This document shows positions 17,259 to 26,065 of a stretch of 45,985 nucleotides of DNA, piece by piece. The notes beneath the pieces were generated by a model, which did not search any database, had not been told where the DNA came from, and saw only the letters and a list, made by a program, of their open reading frames with translations. Positions within the stretch are counted from its first letter, which is position 1. Each line of letters opens with the position of its first letter. This DNA comes from Planctomycetaceae bacterium (GTDB taxonomy: Bacteria > Planctomycetota > Planctomycetia > Planctomycetales > Planctomycetaceae). The DNA lies in contig JAKFUF010000179.1 in assembly GCA_021732845.1 (NCBI GenBank), forward strand, positions 1 through 45,985, read 5' to 3'. The position numbers were made by a program, and so were the translations under genes.

Positions 17259-17768
17259 ATGGGCACGTTGCAAATCATCGGTTTGGTCGTGTTCGGCATT
17301 TTTGCCGTGCTGTTTGTGCTGAGCGCGGTGACAAAACTGACGCTCCACCTCATGAAAGGTCCGCTCGAGGCTCGGATCGCCGCCGACTACGGGCCAGAGG
17401 AGATCTTCATGAAGGATCTTGGGGCGAACAGTTTCGGGCTGGAGTCCAAGGGGGCCTGGCAGGGCCGCGGCAACGGGGGGCTGGTGCTGACCCAGGGCGC
17501 GTTGCATTTTTACCGTTTCGTGCGCGGAGCGGACCTCCGCGTGCCCCTGGCGGCGATCACCGAGGTCTCGTTCACCAAGACCCACCTGGGCAAGGCGACG
17601 GTCTATGACCTGCTGAAGGTGCGGTTCTCCGTGGACGGCCAGTCAGACTCGATCGCCTGGTACCTGACCGATCCGCCAGCGTGGAAGAACAAGATCGAAG
17701 AAAACTGTCGGCCGAACTCGCTGCCATCGGCCGCCCGACCTGAACAACGGATCACGAACGACGCATGA
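17259..17768 (+). CDS. Single-pass membrane protein of unknown function
   Basis: A 169-residue protein. The chosen ATG (17259) follows GAGGGA and places a transmembrane helix at residues 4-30 (IIGLVVFGIFAVLFVLSAVT). A longer frame from 17109 would overlap the WD40 gene and adds an unlikely N-terminus. The soluble part contains GGLVLTQGALHFYRFVRG and VPLAAITEVSFTKTHLGKAT, resembling GRAM/PH-like or photosystem-assembly-type small beta domains, but this is weak. The gap from the WD40 gene is 128 bp. Confidence 0.6.
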   Translation: MGTLQIIGLVVFGIFAVLFVLSAVTKLTLHLMKGPLEARIAADYGPEEIFMKDLGANSFGLESKGAWQGRGNGGLVLTQGALHFYRFVRGADLRVPLAAITEVSFTKTHLGKATVYDLLKVRFSVDGQSDSIAWYLTDPPAWKNKIEENCRPNSLPSAARPEQRITNDA

Positions 17769-17978
17769 AGCGTGGAGAGGTGTCTTTGAGGATGGCGGCA
17801 GACGCGCCGCGATCTCATGACCGGTTTTGAGGTGTCAGGCCAGGATGTGACATTTCCATTGGTCGGCGACACCGTTTCCGATTGGTCTGGACCGTACCTC
17901 AGGCCGGTGGTAGCCTTCCCCCCGCAACTCGGAGCCTGCTCGGAAAATCCGACTGCCGCGGGAGGAAGGCGCTGCGTG

Positions 17979-19400
17979 ATGCTGTTTTGTTCGCGACAAT
18001 TTCTGCTGTTCTTCAGCATCGTCTTTGTCCTCTACTGGGCACTGCCAACACAACGGGCGCGGACATGTCTACTGCTGGTCGCCAGTTACGTATTCTATGC
18101 CTCGTGGAGCACGTGGCTCGTCCGATTGATCGTGGCCACCGCCACAGCCGACTACCTGCTCGCGCTGTGGATGGAGCACACCCCCAAGCCGTGGCTCAAG
18201 CGGACGCTGCTCGTTAGCAGCATCGCGGGCAATCTCGGGGTCCTGTGTTACTTCAAATACGCCAATTTCTTCCTCGATTCGCTCCGCGCCAGCTTTGAAG
18301 CCGGCGGCCTCTCGCTCTGGACACCTACGCTGCAGGTGATCATCCCGCTGGGAATCTCCTTCTACACGTTCGAATCCATCAACTACATGGTGGATGTATA
18401 TCGCGGCAAACTGCGGGCCGAGCGGAACCTGGGAAGCTTTTTGTTGTTCATTCTGTTCTTCCCGCACCTCGTTGCGGGACCGATCGTCCGCGCGCACGAC
18501 TTCCTCCCGCAGATCCAGCGGCAGAGAGTGTGGAACTGGACGCGGATGCGGTGGGGGGCCGAGTTCATCCTGCTCGGATTGATCAAAAAACTGGCCATCG
18601 CCGACCGGATGGCCTGGTTCTCCGACCCGGTGTTCAACGACCCCGAACTGTTTCGCACCTCGACCCTGTGGCTCGCACTGATCGCCTACACCATCCAGAT
18701 CTATTGCGATTTCTCCGGCTACACCGACATCGCCATCGGTTCCGCGCTGCTGCTCGGCTACAAGTTGTCGCGAAATTTTGCCATGCCGTACATCTCACGC
18801 AATGTAGCGGAGTTCTGGCGGCGGTGGCACATCTCCCTGTCGACGTGGCTGCGGGACTATCTGTTTATCCCGCTGGGCGGCAGCCGCGGCGGACGCTGGC
18901 GGACACACTTCAACCTGCTGGCGACGATGGCGCTCGGCGGCCTGTGGCACGGAGCAAGCTGGACGTTCGTCGCTTGGGGCATCTGGCACGGCGCATTGCT
19001 CTGCCTGCATAAGGAGTTCAAGAGCCTGGCCGACCGTTGGCCACCCTGGAAAGCCGCCCTGGAGCATCCGGCAGGAATTGCGGTGCGGGTGCTGTTGACG
19101 CTGGTGGCGGTGATGGTCGGCTGGGTGTTGTTCCGAGCGACTTCGTTCGGGGATGCCGCGCTGTACGTCAAACACCTCTTCCTTCCCACGGCGGGGTTGG
19201 GAGTTCCCGTCAAAGGGCTGCTGTTGTTCGGCACTCTGGGTGTGGTGGTGGTCGCGCATGCCGCCGTGTTGACGGGAATTCGTCGTCGACTGCGGCAACT
19301 GCCAGCGCCAGCCTATGGATTGGGCTACGCCTGCATGCTGTTCCTGGCCCTGTTGCTGGCACCGATGAAGGACCAGGCGTTTATTTACTTCCAGTTCTAG
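17979..19400 (+). CDS. MBOAT-family O-acyltransferase (AlgI-like)
   Basis: A 473-residue polytopic membrane protein of the MBOAT family, AlgI/PatA-like branch, which moves acyl groups (often acetyl) across the membrane to extracellular polysaccharides. Landmarks are IPLGISFYTFESINYMVDVY, FFPHLVAGPIVRAHDFLPQI, YCDFSGYTDIAIGSALLLGY, FWRRWHISLSTWLRDYLFIP and LGGLWHGASWTFVAWGIWHG; the histidine in GGLWHGASW is the invariant catalytic one. The start at 17979 is supported by GGAGGAAGG nine bases upstream and gives the normal AlgI beginning LFCSRQFLLFF. A repeat element begins 9 bp after the stop, separating it from its probable partner at 19962. Confidence 0.93.
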   Translation: MLFCSRQFLLFFSIVFVLYWALPTQRARTCLLLVASYVFYASWSTWLVRLIVATATADYLLALWMEHTPKPWLKRTLLVSSIAGNLGVLCYFKYANFFLDSLRASFEAGGLSLWTPTLQVIIPLGISFYTFESINYMVDVYRGKLRAERNLGSFLLFILFFPHLVAGPIVRAHDFLPQIQRQRVWNWTRMRWGAEFILLGLIKKLAIADRMAWFSDPVFNDPELFRTSTLWLALIAYTIQIYCDFSGYTDIAIGSALLLGYKLSRNFAMPYISRNVAEFWRRWHISLSTWLRDYLFIPLGGSRGGRWRTHFNLLATMALGGLWHGASWTFVAWGIWHGALLCLHKEFKSLADRWPPWKAALEHPAGIAVRVLLTLVAVMVGWVLFRATSFGDAALYVKHLFLPTAGLGVPVKGLLLFGTLGVVVVAHAAVLTGIRRRLRQLPAPAYGLGYACMLFLALLLAPMKDQAFIYFQF

Positions 19401-19409
19401 CTGACTAAT

Positions 19410-19940
19410 AAGGACCACAGTAAGAATTACTCTCGATTTTCGGCAAGCCGTACAGCCAATGAGCCGGAGGGTATTAGCCCCCGGTTGGAGGACAATCGGA
19501 AGACGCCAAAGCCATGAATCGGACGCTAAGGGTCGCAACAAAAATAACTATAACATTTGTCTCCCTATCCAGCAGCGAACGCCATCAAGGACAGCGAATG
19601 AAGTTGGTGGTGAAGTCGACAGGGCTGGCAAAACGGTGCGGGAATCGTACGGTTATAAATTCACCACGAATTTTCACGAATCTTACGAATATCACGAATG
19701 ATCAACCAGCATGGCTTCGCGGGTGATGGAATCCTGTGCGTTGTTATTCGTGACATTCGTCTTATTCGTGAAAATTCGTGGTTCCCCCTTCTCGTTGCCT
19801 AAGACCGGCCTTCGGTTAGCATCTTGAAGCGTGCTTTATTCTTTGTCCGGACGCTAACGCGTTCCGGCTGATGGAGTTGTCCCTCATCGGGCGACCAGCT
19901 CCCAATCGAAATCACTCATTTACTATTGCCGAGTTCCTAA
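19410..19940. repeat. Family B element interrupted by a 318-bp unit (family C)
   Basis: The left part (19410-19529) starts like family B and carries CAGCCAATGAGCCGGAGGG. The right part (19848-19940) carries ACGCTAACGCGTTCCGGCTG and ends TTACTATTGCCGAGTTCCTAA. Between them lies a 318-bp unit (19530-19847) bounded on both sides by CGGACGCTAA, which looks like a 10-bp target duplication. The unit contains a large hairpin: 36-bp arms 19664-19699 and 19746-19781, built of ACGAAT units. Confidence 0.7.
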
Positions 19941-19961
19941 TTCCGCTTGTCCATACATGGC

Positions 19962-21119
19962 ATGAAATCTCTTCGTTCGCGGGCCATGCTCTTTTGGAGC
20001 GGCCTCGCATTCTTTGGCTTGCAGTTGCTGGTGGGCGGCTTCATGGAGGTCTCGCCCGGGCACCGCGACGCCCTGTTCCAGCGGAAGCTTACCGACAGCC
20101 GGCAGTGCCTGCGGCAGGCTGATCCCGCCGCGCTGAAGGTGGTCTTTCTGGGAAGCTCACGAACACTCCACGGCTTTGCCGCGGGAGAACTCACGCACAT
20201 CGAGACCGGCGACGTGGCCACGACCGGCTCGCGAGGTCTGTCGCAACCGGTCGTGGCCTACAACTTCGGGGCTCGTGGCTTCGGCCCCGTCGGCACGTTG
20301 CTGAACTTGCGACGGTTGCTCGACGCCGAAGTTCGCCCCGACCTGGTGCTGATTGAAGTCATGCCGCCGTGGCTCGCGTCAGGCATGGTGGAACTGGCAC
20401 CTGACCGGATTGCCCCCGGCTCGTTGTCATTCGCAGAGGTGCAGTTCATCGATCAGTTCGCCACCTCCCGCACGGAGTTGTGGGGCGAATGGGCCTGGAG
20501 CCGCGCCCTCCCCTGCGTGGCTCAACGTGCCCGGATGCTGAGCCTCGTCGAACCCAATTTGCTGGTGGAGAAGGAACGGATCGAGTTCATTGATCTCGAT
20601 GCCCACGGCTTCGACCGGTTGGATGAGTCCTACCCCGTTGCCGTCAGAGACGCTGGCCGCAAAGCGATGGAGCACGAGTACCACGACCTGCTGCAGAACT
20701 TTCAACTGGGTGACCTTCAGCGCAATGCCCTGCGGCATACCTTGCAGCTTTGCAAACGGGAAAACCTGCCGTGCGTGCTGGTTTACGCACCGGAAGGGCC
20801 GGCCATGCAGAGACTGTATCCACCGGCAGTCCTGGCCAGCATTGAACATCTGGTGGTGGATTTGAGCCACGAGTTTGAGGCTCCAGTGATCGACGGCCGC
20901 CACTGGCTGCCGGAGGACGCCTTCCTCGACTCCCACCATCCCATGCGCCCCGGTGCCGTCCAGTCCGCCCAGCACCTAACAACCGCCCTTGCGGAATGCT
21001 GGCCACAGCTCGCGCCACGACTGACCCGCCCCGACTTGGCCTGTAACGCCGGAGCCAAACCCCGCCTGCAGCTCGCCAGCGAGCCGTCGGACGCTACAGG
21101 GAATCGCCAGCGTCACTGA
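19962..21119 (+). CDS. SGNH-like membrane-anchored protein, probable MBOAT partner
   Basis: A 385-residue protein with an N-terminal signal anchor (LFWSGLAFFGLQLLVGGFM). The SGNH/DltD/DUF1574-like fold is indicated by VVFLGSSRTLHGF (block I, GSS with the nucleophile serine) and the C-terminal FLDSHHPMRPGA (block V, Asp-x-x-His). Such proteins partner MBOAT enzymes, taking the acyl group on the outer face or transferring it to polymer. The ATG at 19962 was preferred to the TTG at 19947. It lies 560 bp after the MBOAT gene on the same strand, with a repeat insertion between. Its last about 30 residues (after RPDLACNAG) look unconserved. Confidence 0.78.
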   Translation: MKSLRSRAMLFWSGLAFFGLQLLVGGFMEVSPGHRDALFQRKLTDSRQCLRQADPAALKVVFLGSSRTLHGFAAGELTHIETGDVATTGSRGLSQPVVAYNFGARGFGPVGTLLNLRRLLDAEVRPDLVLIEVMPPWLASGMVELAPDRIAPGSLSFAEVQFIDQFATSRTELWGEWAWSRALPCVAQRARMLSLVEPNLLVEKERIEFIDLDAHGFDRLDESYPVAVRDAGRKAMEHEYHDLLQNFQLGDLQRNALRHTLQLCKRENLPCVLVYAPEGPAMQRLYPPAVLASIEHLVVDLSHEFEAPVIDGRHWLPEDAFLDSHHPMRPGAVQSAQHLTTALAECWPQLAPRLTRPDLACNAGAKPRLQLASEPSDATGNRQRH

Positions 21120-21168
21120 TTTTTCTGCGACGTTGTTCGACGGGTTCGTCAGTCTCCGCTTGGGACCG

Positions 21169-21486
21169 GACAATGAATAAAGCGCGCTTCAAGATGCTAA
21201 CCGAAGGCCGGTCTTAGGCAACGAGAAGGGGGAACCACGAATTTTCACGAATAAGACGAATGTCACGAATAACAACGCGCAGGATTCCATCACCCGCGAA
21301 GCCATGCCAGTTGATCACTCGTGATATTCGTAAGATTCGTGAAAAGTCGTGGTTAATTTATGACCGTACGATTCCCGCACAGTTTTGCCAGCCCTGTCGA
21401 CTTCACCACCAACTTCATTCGCTGTCCTTGATGGCGTTCGCTGCTGGATAGGGAGACAAATGTCACAGTTATTTTTGCTGCGACCC
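21169..21486. repeat. Family C 318-bp unit, inverted copy
   Basis: This is the reverse complement, with scattered differences, of 19530-19847, and has exactly the same length. The two copies therefore bracket the SGNH-like gene in opposite orientation. Its right-hand part is read as coding sequence by the minus-strand PNPOx gene. No clean target duplication is visible at its ends. Confidence 0.75.
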
Positions 21487-22133
21487 TTGGCAGGGGGGCG
21501 TGGTTGAAGCTCCTGGCTTGACTGGTCGTGCTCACCATTGAGCCGTCTCACTTCGGCTTCCAGTTCTGCGATCCTGCCTTCAAGTTGCTCGATGACTGGG
21601 GCCACTTGCCTCTGCGAGAACCGTTTGTGAATGTGCTGCGGGCAATTCACGTCCCACGCCTCAATCTCGAACAGGATGGCTCTTTCGACCTTTCCCGAAT
21701 ACGAAGGATCACGCAGACGGTCGAGAAGTACCGCATCGTCATCCACCACACGGGCAGTGCCCCAGAGTTTGATGCGGCGAGCGCGGGCATAATCCATCAG
21801 AAAGATGAACGCTTGCGGGTTCTCGGACAGGTTCCCCAAGGTGATGTATTGCCGATTGCCTCCGAAATCGGCAAACCCCAGCGTCTTCTGATCGACCGTC
21901 TTGAGAAAACCGGGCGAACCGCCGCGATATTGAATGTAGGGCTGCCCCGCGGCGTTCGCCGTCCCCAGGTAGAACATGTCGAGATCGGCAAGGAAGGCTT
22001 CCAGTTCCGGGGTCACGGTCGTTTCCCAACTCCCACCGGATTCCATTCGGGCATAGCTTGCCCGGGAGCCTTGCTTGGTTTGAACCGCTTTGACCGCGGG
22101 AGTGAAAGCGATGTCGCTCGGAAATGTGAGCAT
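21315..22133 (-). CDS. Pyridoxamine 5'-phosphate oxidase-family protein with repeat-derived tail
   Basis: A 272-residue protein. Residues 20-190 form the FMN-binding split-barrel of the PNPOx/general-stress family: LADLDMFYLGTANAAGQPYI, LGFADFGGNRQYITLGNL, AFIFLMDYARARRIKLWGTA, then DRLRDPSYSGKVERAILFEI and WDVNCPQHIHKRF. A short coiled coil (LEGRIAELEAEVRRLN) follows. From about residue 216 the frame enters the inverted family C repeat, adding about 57 residues (ICLPIQQRTPSRTANEVGGE onward) absent from the family. The same peptide is encoded in the other repeat copy. Family members bind FMN or F420 and reduce small molecules; the substrate here is unknown. Confidence 0.85.
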   Translation of the reverse strand: MLTFPSDIAFTPAVKAVQTKQGSRASYARMESGGSWETTVTPELEAFLADLDMFYLGTANAAGQPYIQYRGGSPGFLKTVDQKTLGFADFGGNRQYITLGNLSENPQAFIFLMDYARARRIKLWGTARVVDDDAVLLDRLRDPSYSGKVERAILFEIEAWDVNCPQHIHKRFSQRQVAPVIEQLEGRIAELEAEVRRLNGEHDQSSQELQPRPPAKGRSKNNCDICLPIQQRTPSRTANEVGGEVDRAGKTVRESYGHKLTTTFHESYEYHE

Positions 22134-22145
22134 GGCAGGAGTCCT

Positions 22146-22269
22146 TTAGGATCGCGGCAAGAATAACTGTCGACTTTTGACAAGCCGTACAGCCAATGAG
22201 CCGGAGGGCCTTAGCCCCCGGTTGGAGGATATCGGAAGACGCCAGCGCCACGAACCGGACGCTAACGCG
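22146..22269. repeat. Repeat family B, truncated copy
   Basis: It begins TTAGGATCGCGGCAAGAATAAC 13 bp upstream of the PNPOx start and carries CAGCCAATGAGCCGGAGGGC and GAACCGGACGCTAACGCG, but lacks the right-hand end seen at 9745-9766. The PNPOx gene is therefore bracketed by repeat sequence on both sides. Nothing else is recognised up to 22397. Confidence 0.65.
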
Positions 22270-22397
22270 CGGTTCTTCTCCGAATGGATTGGGGAACAAT
22301 TGGGGAATACCGAGTCAGTGACAGACCTGGCGCAGCAGTACAGAAGCAGACCGGGTTGAACGGCCAGATCGTTGGATCGCCGAATCGGTTGCGGTGA

Positions 22398-23348
22398 CTA
22401 TTGGGGGAGTTGTTTGCCGAGAAATTCTCGAATCCTCGCCGCAATTTCCGCACCCTCTTCTTCGAGGGCAAAGTGGCCGGTATCGAGTAGATGGAATTCC
22501 AGGTTCTTCAGGTCCCTTTTGTAGGGGTGTGCTCCCGCGGCCGGAAAAATCTGATCATTTTGACCCCACACGATCAGGGTGGGCGGTTGGTGCTGGCGGA
22601 AGTAAGCCTGCCACTGGGGATAGAGCGGCGGATTGCTGCCGTAGCTGAAGAACAACGCCAGTTGAATGTCCTGATTGCCTGGTCGGTCCAGCAGTGACTG
22701 CACATGGCCCCACGTGTCAGGACTAATCGTTTCGACGTTGCGCACGCCGTGGGTGTACTGCCACTTGGTGGCATCGAGCGTTAAGAAGGCCCGCAACGAA
22801 TCACCCTGCTTGTCCGAGCGGTCCTTCCAGTACGCTTTGATCGGTTTCCAGAAGTCGTTATCAAGCCCCTCGTCATAGGCGTTGCCATTCTGGACGATCA
22901 GCGTTTGCACGCGTTCCGGGTGTTTCACGGCGAGTCGATAGCCGACGGGAGCGCCATAGTCCATCAGGTAGATCGAATACTTTTTCAGGCCCACCTGCTC
23001 AGTGAACTTCTGGATGACGTTCGCGAGGTTGTCGAAGGTGTACTCAAAGTCTTTGACAGACGGCGCGGAGCTGTTACCAAAGCCAGGATAGTCCGGGGCG
23101 ACGACGTGGTACTTGTCCGCCAGCGCCGGAATCAGGTTGCGGAACATGTGCGAAGATGTCGGGAATCCGTGCAGCAGCAGGACTGTGGGAGCCTCTTTGG
23201 GGCCTGCTTCCCGGTAGAAGAGGTCGAGTCCATCGACCTTGATGGTGCGGTGCAAGACCTGCGTCGGCGCAGGCTGCGGTTCGCCACCATGGACTGTCGT
23301 CGCAATTGCGACGACAGCGACGAATGCGAGATGCTTGAGCAAGATCAT
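22398..23348 (-). CDS. Exported alpha/beta-hydrolase with Asp nucleophile
   Basis: A 316-residue enzyme of the haloalkane-dehalogenase/epoxide-hydrolase-like group. It has a signal peptide ([20 protein letters not shown]), the oxyanion motif [13 protein letters not shown], and a nucleophile elbow [13 protein letters not shown] where aspartate replaces the usual serine, as in dehalogenases and epoxide hydrolases. [14 protein letters not shown] supplies the acid and [11 protein letters not shown] the histidine. The start at 23348 was chosen for the signal peptide; the open frame extends upstream into the AhpD-like gene. It is second in an operon, 58 bp after the AhpD-like stop. The substrate is unknown. 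Confidence 0.87.
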   Translation of the reverse strand: MILLKHLAFVAVVAIATTVHGGEPQPAPTQVLHRTIKVDGLDLFYREAGPKEAPTVLLLHGFPTSSHMFRNLIPALADKYHVVAPDYPGFGNSSAPSVKDFEYTFDNLANVIQKFTEQVGLKKYSIYLMDYGAPVGYRLAVKHPERVQTLIVQNGNAYDEGLDNDFWKPIKAYWKDRSDKQGDSLRAFLTLDATKWQYTHGVRNVETISPDTWGHVQSLLDRPGNQDIQLALFFSYGSNPPLYPQWQAYFRQHQPPTLIVWGQNDQIFPAAGAHPYKRDLKNLEFHLLDTGHFALEEEGAEIAARIREFLGKQLPQ

Positions 23349-23406
23349 GGTTGGAATCACCTTGGCGATGAGGGGTTGAATTTGAGAAGGCTGCGAGACG
23401 ACGGGA

Positions 23407-24006
23407 TCACAATGCGGTCGACCGTGTTTCGTCGCACCCGGGAATTGAGGCGCACACTTCGTGGTGATCGACGAGCGGCTCGACCTTGGGGAAATCGATG
23501 TCGGTCTCGGCGACATGGTTGAAGTAGTTGGTGAAGATGTTCAGCGCGACATTGGCGACGACTTCGGCCAGCGCGGCGTCATCGAGACCAGCCACACGGG
23601 CGTCCGTCAGATCGAGGTCACTGACCCGACCCCGCTCGCTCACCACACGGCGAGCGAACTTCACCAGTGCTTCCGTTTTCGGATCGACAGCGGTCCCACG
23701 ACGGCTATCCATGATCTGTTCGGCCGTCAGCCCCACCATCTTGCCGATCGTCGAGTGGGCCGCGAGGCAGTAGTCGCAGCCGTTGACTTCACCGACCGTC
23801 AGCGCGATCTGCTCGCGCAGCTTGGCGGACAGGTGCCCCTTGCTCAGTGCCCCGCTGAGAGCCAGGTACCCATCCAGGACAGCAGGAGAATTCGCCATCG
23901 CACGAGTCATGTTGGGGACCAGCCCCAGCTTGCTCTTCACCGCGTCGAGCAGTGCTTTCGCCTGGCCGGTGGCGGATTCGGGATTGATTTGGGGGATGCG
24001 GGACAT
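23407..24006 (-). CDS. AhpD-like carboxymuconolactone decarboxylase family protein
   Basis: A 199-residue alkylhydroperoxidase-like protein. The redox motif CDYCLAAH (in [19 protein letters not shown]) is the CxxC-x3-H signature of AhpD and related peroxidases. The flanking [20 protein letters not shown] and [20 protein letters not shown] match the CMD fold. The likely role is thiol-dependent peroxide reduction. The start at 24006 removes a non-conserved extension. It leads an operon with the Asp-type hydrolase and is transcribed away from the sigma-54 activator at 24228, which is the obvious candidate regulator. Confidence 0.88.
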   Translation of the reverse strand: MSRIPQINPESATGQAKALLDAVKSKLGLVPNMTRAMANSPAVLDGYLALSGALSKGHLSAKLREQIALTVGEVNGCDYCLAAHSTIGKMVGLTAEQIMDSRRGTAVDPKTEALVKFARRVVSERGRVSDLDLTDARVAGLDDAALAEVVANVALNIFTNYFNHVAETDIDFPKVEPLVDHHEVCASIPGCDETRSTAL

Positions 24007-24164
24007 GGTTGATGCCTTTCCGAAAGTGTGCTGGAACTTGAATCCCAACGGACAACTGGCTGGTGACGGATCCCCGATATTCAGTTTCCATGCCAAATGG
24101 GTCATGATTTCTCAAGTGCTTTCCCACAAATGCTTTGCGATCTTTCCAGGAATACCTGACAAGC

Positions 24165-24215
24165 ACGACATCTCGTGGAAGCACGAAATGTCGTTTCATA
24201 TCAACGATATTTCGT
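24165..24215. promoter_or_regulatory. Three copies of the palindrome ACGANATNTCGT
   Basis: ACGACATCTCGT (24165-24176), ACGAAATGTCGT (24183-24194) and ACGATATTTCGT (24204-24215) fit one dyad consensus, with start-to-start spacing of 18 and 21 bp. All lie in the divergent intergenic region; the last ends 12 bp before the activator's start codon. They are strong candidate binding sites for the activator itself (autoregulation and enhancer for the opposite operon) or for another dimeric regulator. A poor -24/-12-like sequence on the minus strand (24080-24095, TGGCATG-N4-CTGAA) lies about 70 bp away. Confidence 0.65.
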
Positions 24216-24227
24216 TACATTGGATGG

Positions 24228-25853
24228 ATGGCAAACCTTCAGCAGACCGTCGGAATCCTTGGCGACCCCAGAAAAGTCCTGCTGGAACTGGCCGACCTGC
24301 ATCAGTTATCCGAACTGTTGCCGCTAGCGGTCCGCCGACTGGCGGAATCTCCGACGGTCGCGCTGGCACGCATCTGGCTAATTTTGCCCCCGAAGGCTGG
24401 GGATTGTGCGGCCTGCCGCTTCGCCAGCGAGTGCCATCAACGCGAGCGCTGCCTCCATCTGGTGGCGAGCGCCGGGCGATCCGTTCAGCAGCCGGATGAC
24501 AATTGGCAGCGCGTGGAGGGAGCATTTCGGCGATTCCCGATCGGCGTCCGCAAGGTGGGCGAGATTGCGGCAACCGGCGAATCACTGGAAGTGGCTGACG
24601 TCGAGGGGAATCATCCCTGGGCGGCCGATCCGGATTGGATTCGTGCGGAACAGATTCGGTCGTTTGTCGGGCATCCTCTCCTGCACAGGGGCGAAGTGCT
24701 GGGAGTGCTGGCCCTCTTCTCGCGCGCCCAGCCGGGGCCGACTTGCTTTGAGTGGCTGCGGATGATCGCCAATCATCTCGCGGCCGCCATTGCAAACTCC
24801 CGCGCCATGGAAGAAATCGAGGCCCTCAAGCAACGGCTGGAACAGGAGAACGAGTACTTGCGCGAGGAAGTGACCCAGGCGGTGGCCTTCGGCGATTTGA
24901 TCGGCCAGTCGCCCGCGTTGCAGGCTGTGACCCATCAGATTGAGCTGGTGGCTCCCACCAGCTCCGCCGTGTTGATCCTGGGAGAAAGTGGCACCGGCAA
25001 GGAGGTCGTCGCCCGTGAGATTCATCGTCATAGTCAACGATCCGAACGACCACTGATCAAGGTGAACTGTGCCGCCGTCCCTCGGGAACTCTACGAAAGT
25101 GAATTCTTCGGGCATGCGAAAGGATCATTCACCGGCGCGCTGCGTGACCGGGCCGGGCGGTTTGAACTGGCGGACGGCGGGACACTCTTCCTCGACGAGA
25201 TCGGCGAGATTCCACTCGACCTGCAAGCGAAGCTGCTGCGCGTGCTGCAGGAGGGTGAGATCGAACGCATCGGCGAGGAGCGGACGCGGCGCATCAATGT
25301 GCGCCTGGTTGCCGCGACCAACCGGAACCTGAGAGCCGAAGCGGAAGCGGGTCGCTTTCGGCAAGATTTGTTCTATCGTCTGAGCGTGTTCCCCATGGAG
25401 TTGCCACCGCTCCGCAGGCGTGTCGAGGATATCCCGCTCCTGGCGGAACACTTCCTCGCTCGTTTCTCCCGCCAGTTGGGTCGCCGAACGCCACGGCTCA
25501 CACTGGCCAATGTCCAGGAACTGCAGCGCTACGACTGGCCGGGCAATGTCCGTGAACTTCAACATGCCCTGGAACGCGCCTGCATCGTGTCGACAGACGG
25601 GCGATTGCGATTCGAATTGACCAACGAGCCGCCCAGACGCAAGGAACCCAGTCCCGGCACCACGGCCGAGCAGCGAGTGCTCACGGCGGAGGAACTCCGG
25701 GAGTTGGAGGCTGACAACATCCGCGCCGCACTCAAGGCTTGCAAGGGGAGAATCTACGGTGCCGCAGGGGCCGCGGCGCTGCTCGGCATGAAGCCCACGA
25801 CGCTCGCCTCGCGCATCAAGGCCGTCGGAATCAACGGCCGATCCTGGCCTTGA
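24228..25853 (+). CDS. Sigma-54-dependent activator with Cys-rich GAF domain
   Basis: A 541-residue enhancer-binding protein. Residues about 15-190 form a GAF-type sensor containing four cysteines (C60, C63, C69, C75; pattern C-x2-C-x5-C-x5-C) just before LHLVASAGR; a metal or Fe-S site is plausible. A coiled coil (195-215) leads to the AAA+ domain: GESGTGKE at 252-259 (Walker A), GSFTGA at 299-304 (sigma-54 contact loop, usually GAFTGA), [13 protein letters not shown] (Walker B), and the arginine-rich [21 protein letters not shown] Fis-type HTH lies at about 505-533. It is divergent from the AhpD-like/hydrolase operon. The start at 24228 is the first that gives the normal N-terminus. Confidence 0.92.
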   Translation: MANLQQTVGILGDPRKVLLELADLHQLSELLPLAVRRLAESPTVALARIWLILPPKAGDCAACRFASECHQRERCLHLVASAGRSVQQPDDNWQRVEGAFRRFPIGVRKVGEIAATGESLEVADVEGNHPWAADPDWIRAEQIRSFVGHPLLHRGEVLGVLALFSRAQPGPTCFEWLRMIANHLAAAIANSRAMEEIEALKQRLEQENEYLREEVTQAVAFGDLIGQSPALQAVTHQIELVAPTSSAVLILGESGTGKEVVAREIHRHSQRSERPLIKVNCAAVPRELYESEFFGHAKGSFTGALRDRAGRFELADGGTLFLDEIGEIPLDLQAKLLRVLQEGEIERIGEERTRRINVRLVAATNRNLRAEAEAGRFRQDLFYRLSVFPMELPPLRRRVEDIPLLAEHFLARFSRQLGRRTPRLTLANVQELQRYDWPGNVRELQHALERACIVSTDGRLRFELTNEPPRRKEPSPGTTAEQRVLTAEELRELEADNIRAALKACKGRIYGAAGAAALLGMKPTTLASRIKAVGINGRSWP

Positions 25854-25869
25854 TCGAACCAATAGGCCG

Positions 25870-25955
25870 GCGGGTGTGGCACTGTGGCACTGTGGCAAGG
25901 ATCGAAAGTCGAATTGGCACACAACAACACAACACGTGCCACCAGTGCCCCTATC
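25870..25955. repeat. Repeat family D (GGCACTG-rich) before the kinase-Hsp70 gene
   Basis: GGGTGTGGCACTGTGGCACTG and, facing it, TGGCACACAAC plus GCCACCAGTGCC form an inverted arrangement. Related blocks occur at 28683-28860, 32008-32036 and 37228-37285, all intergenic. Confidence 0.5.
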
Positions 25956-26065
25956 TTTTGCTGAACGGTTTTCACGCGGCGAATCGTGTACCATGAATCC
26001 GTTTGCCGTCCCGTGAGTGGGTCCGATGGCACTTGGAAGGATGCTTGGCTATTGGGCGAGGCACG

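Noticed and set aside
18369-18380. GTTCGAATCC, a tRNA T-arm-like string
   Set aside because: Lies inside the MBOAT coding sequence (YTFESIN); no cloverleaf around it.
19459-19726. Short plus-strand open frames inside the 318-bp repeat
   Set aside because: Not called as a gene: no start signal and no family. Noted only because the same frame becomes coding at 21315-21486.
19664-19781. ACGAAT-unit repeats considered as a CRISPR-like array
   Set aside because: Units are irregular and form one hairpin; there are no regular spacers or cas genes.
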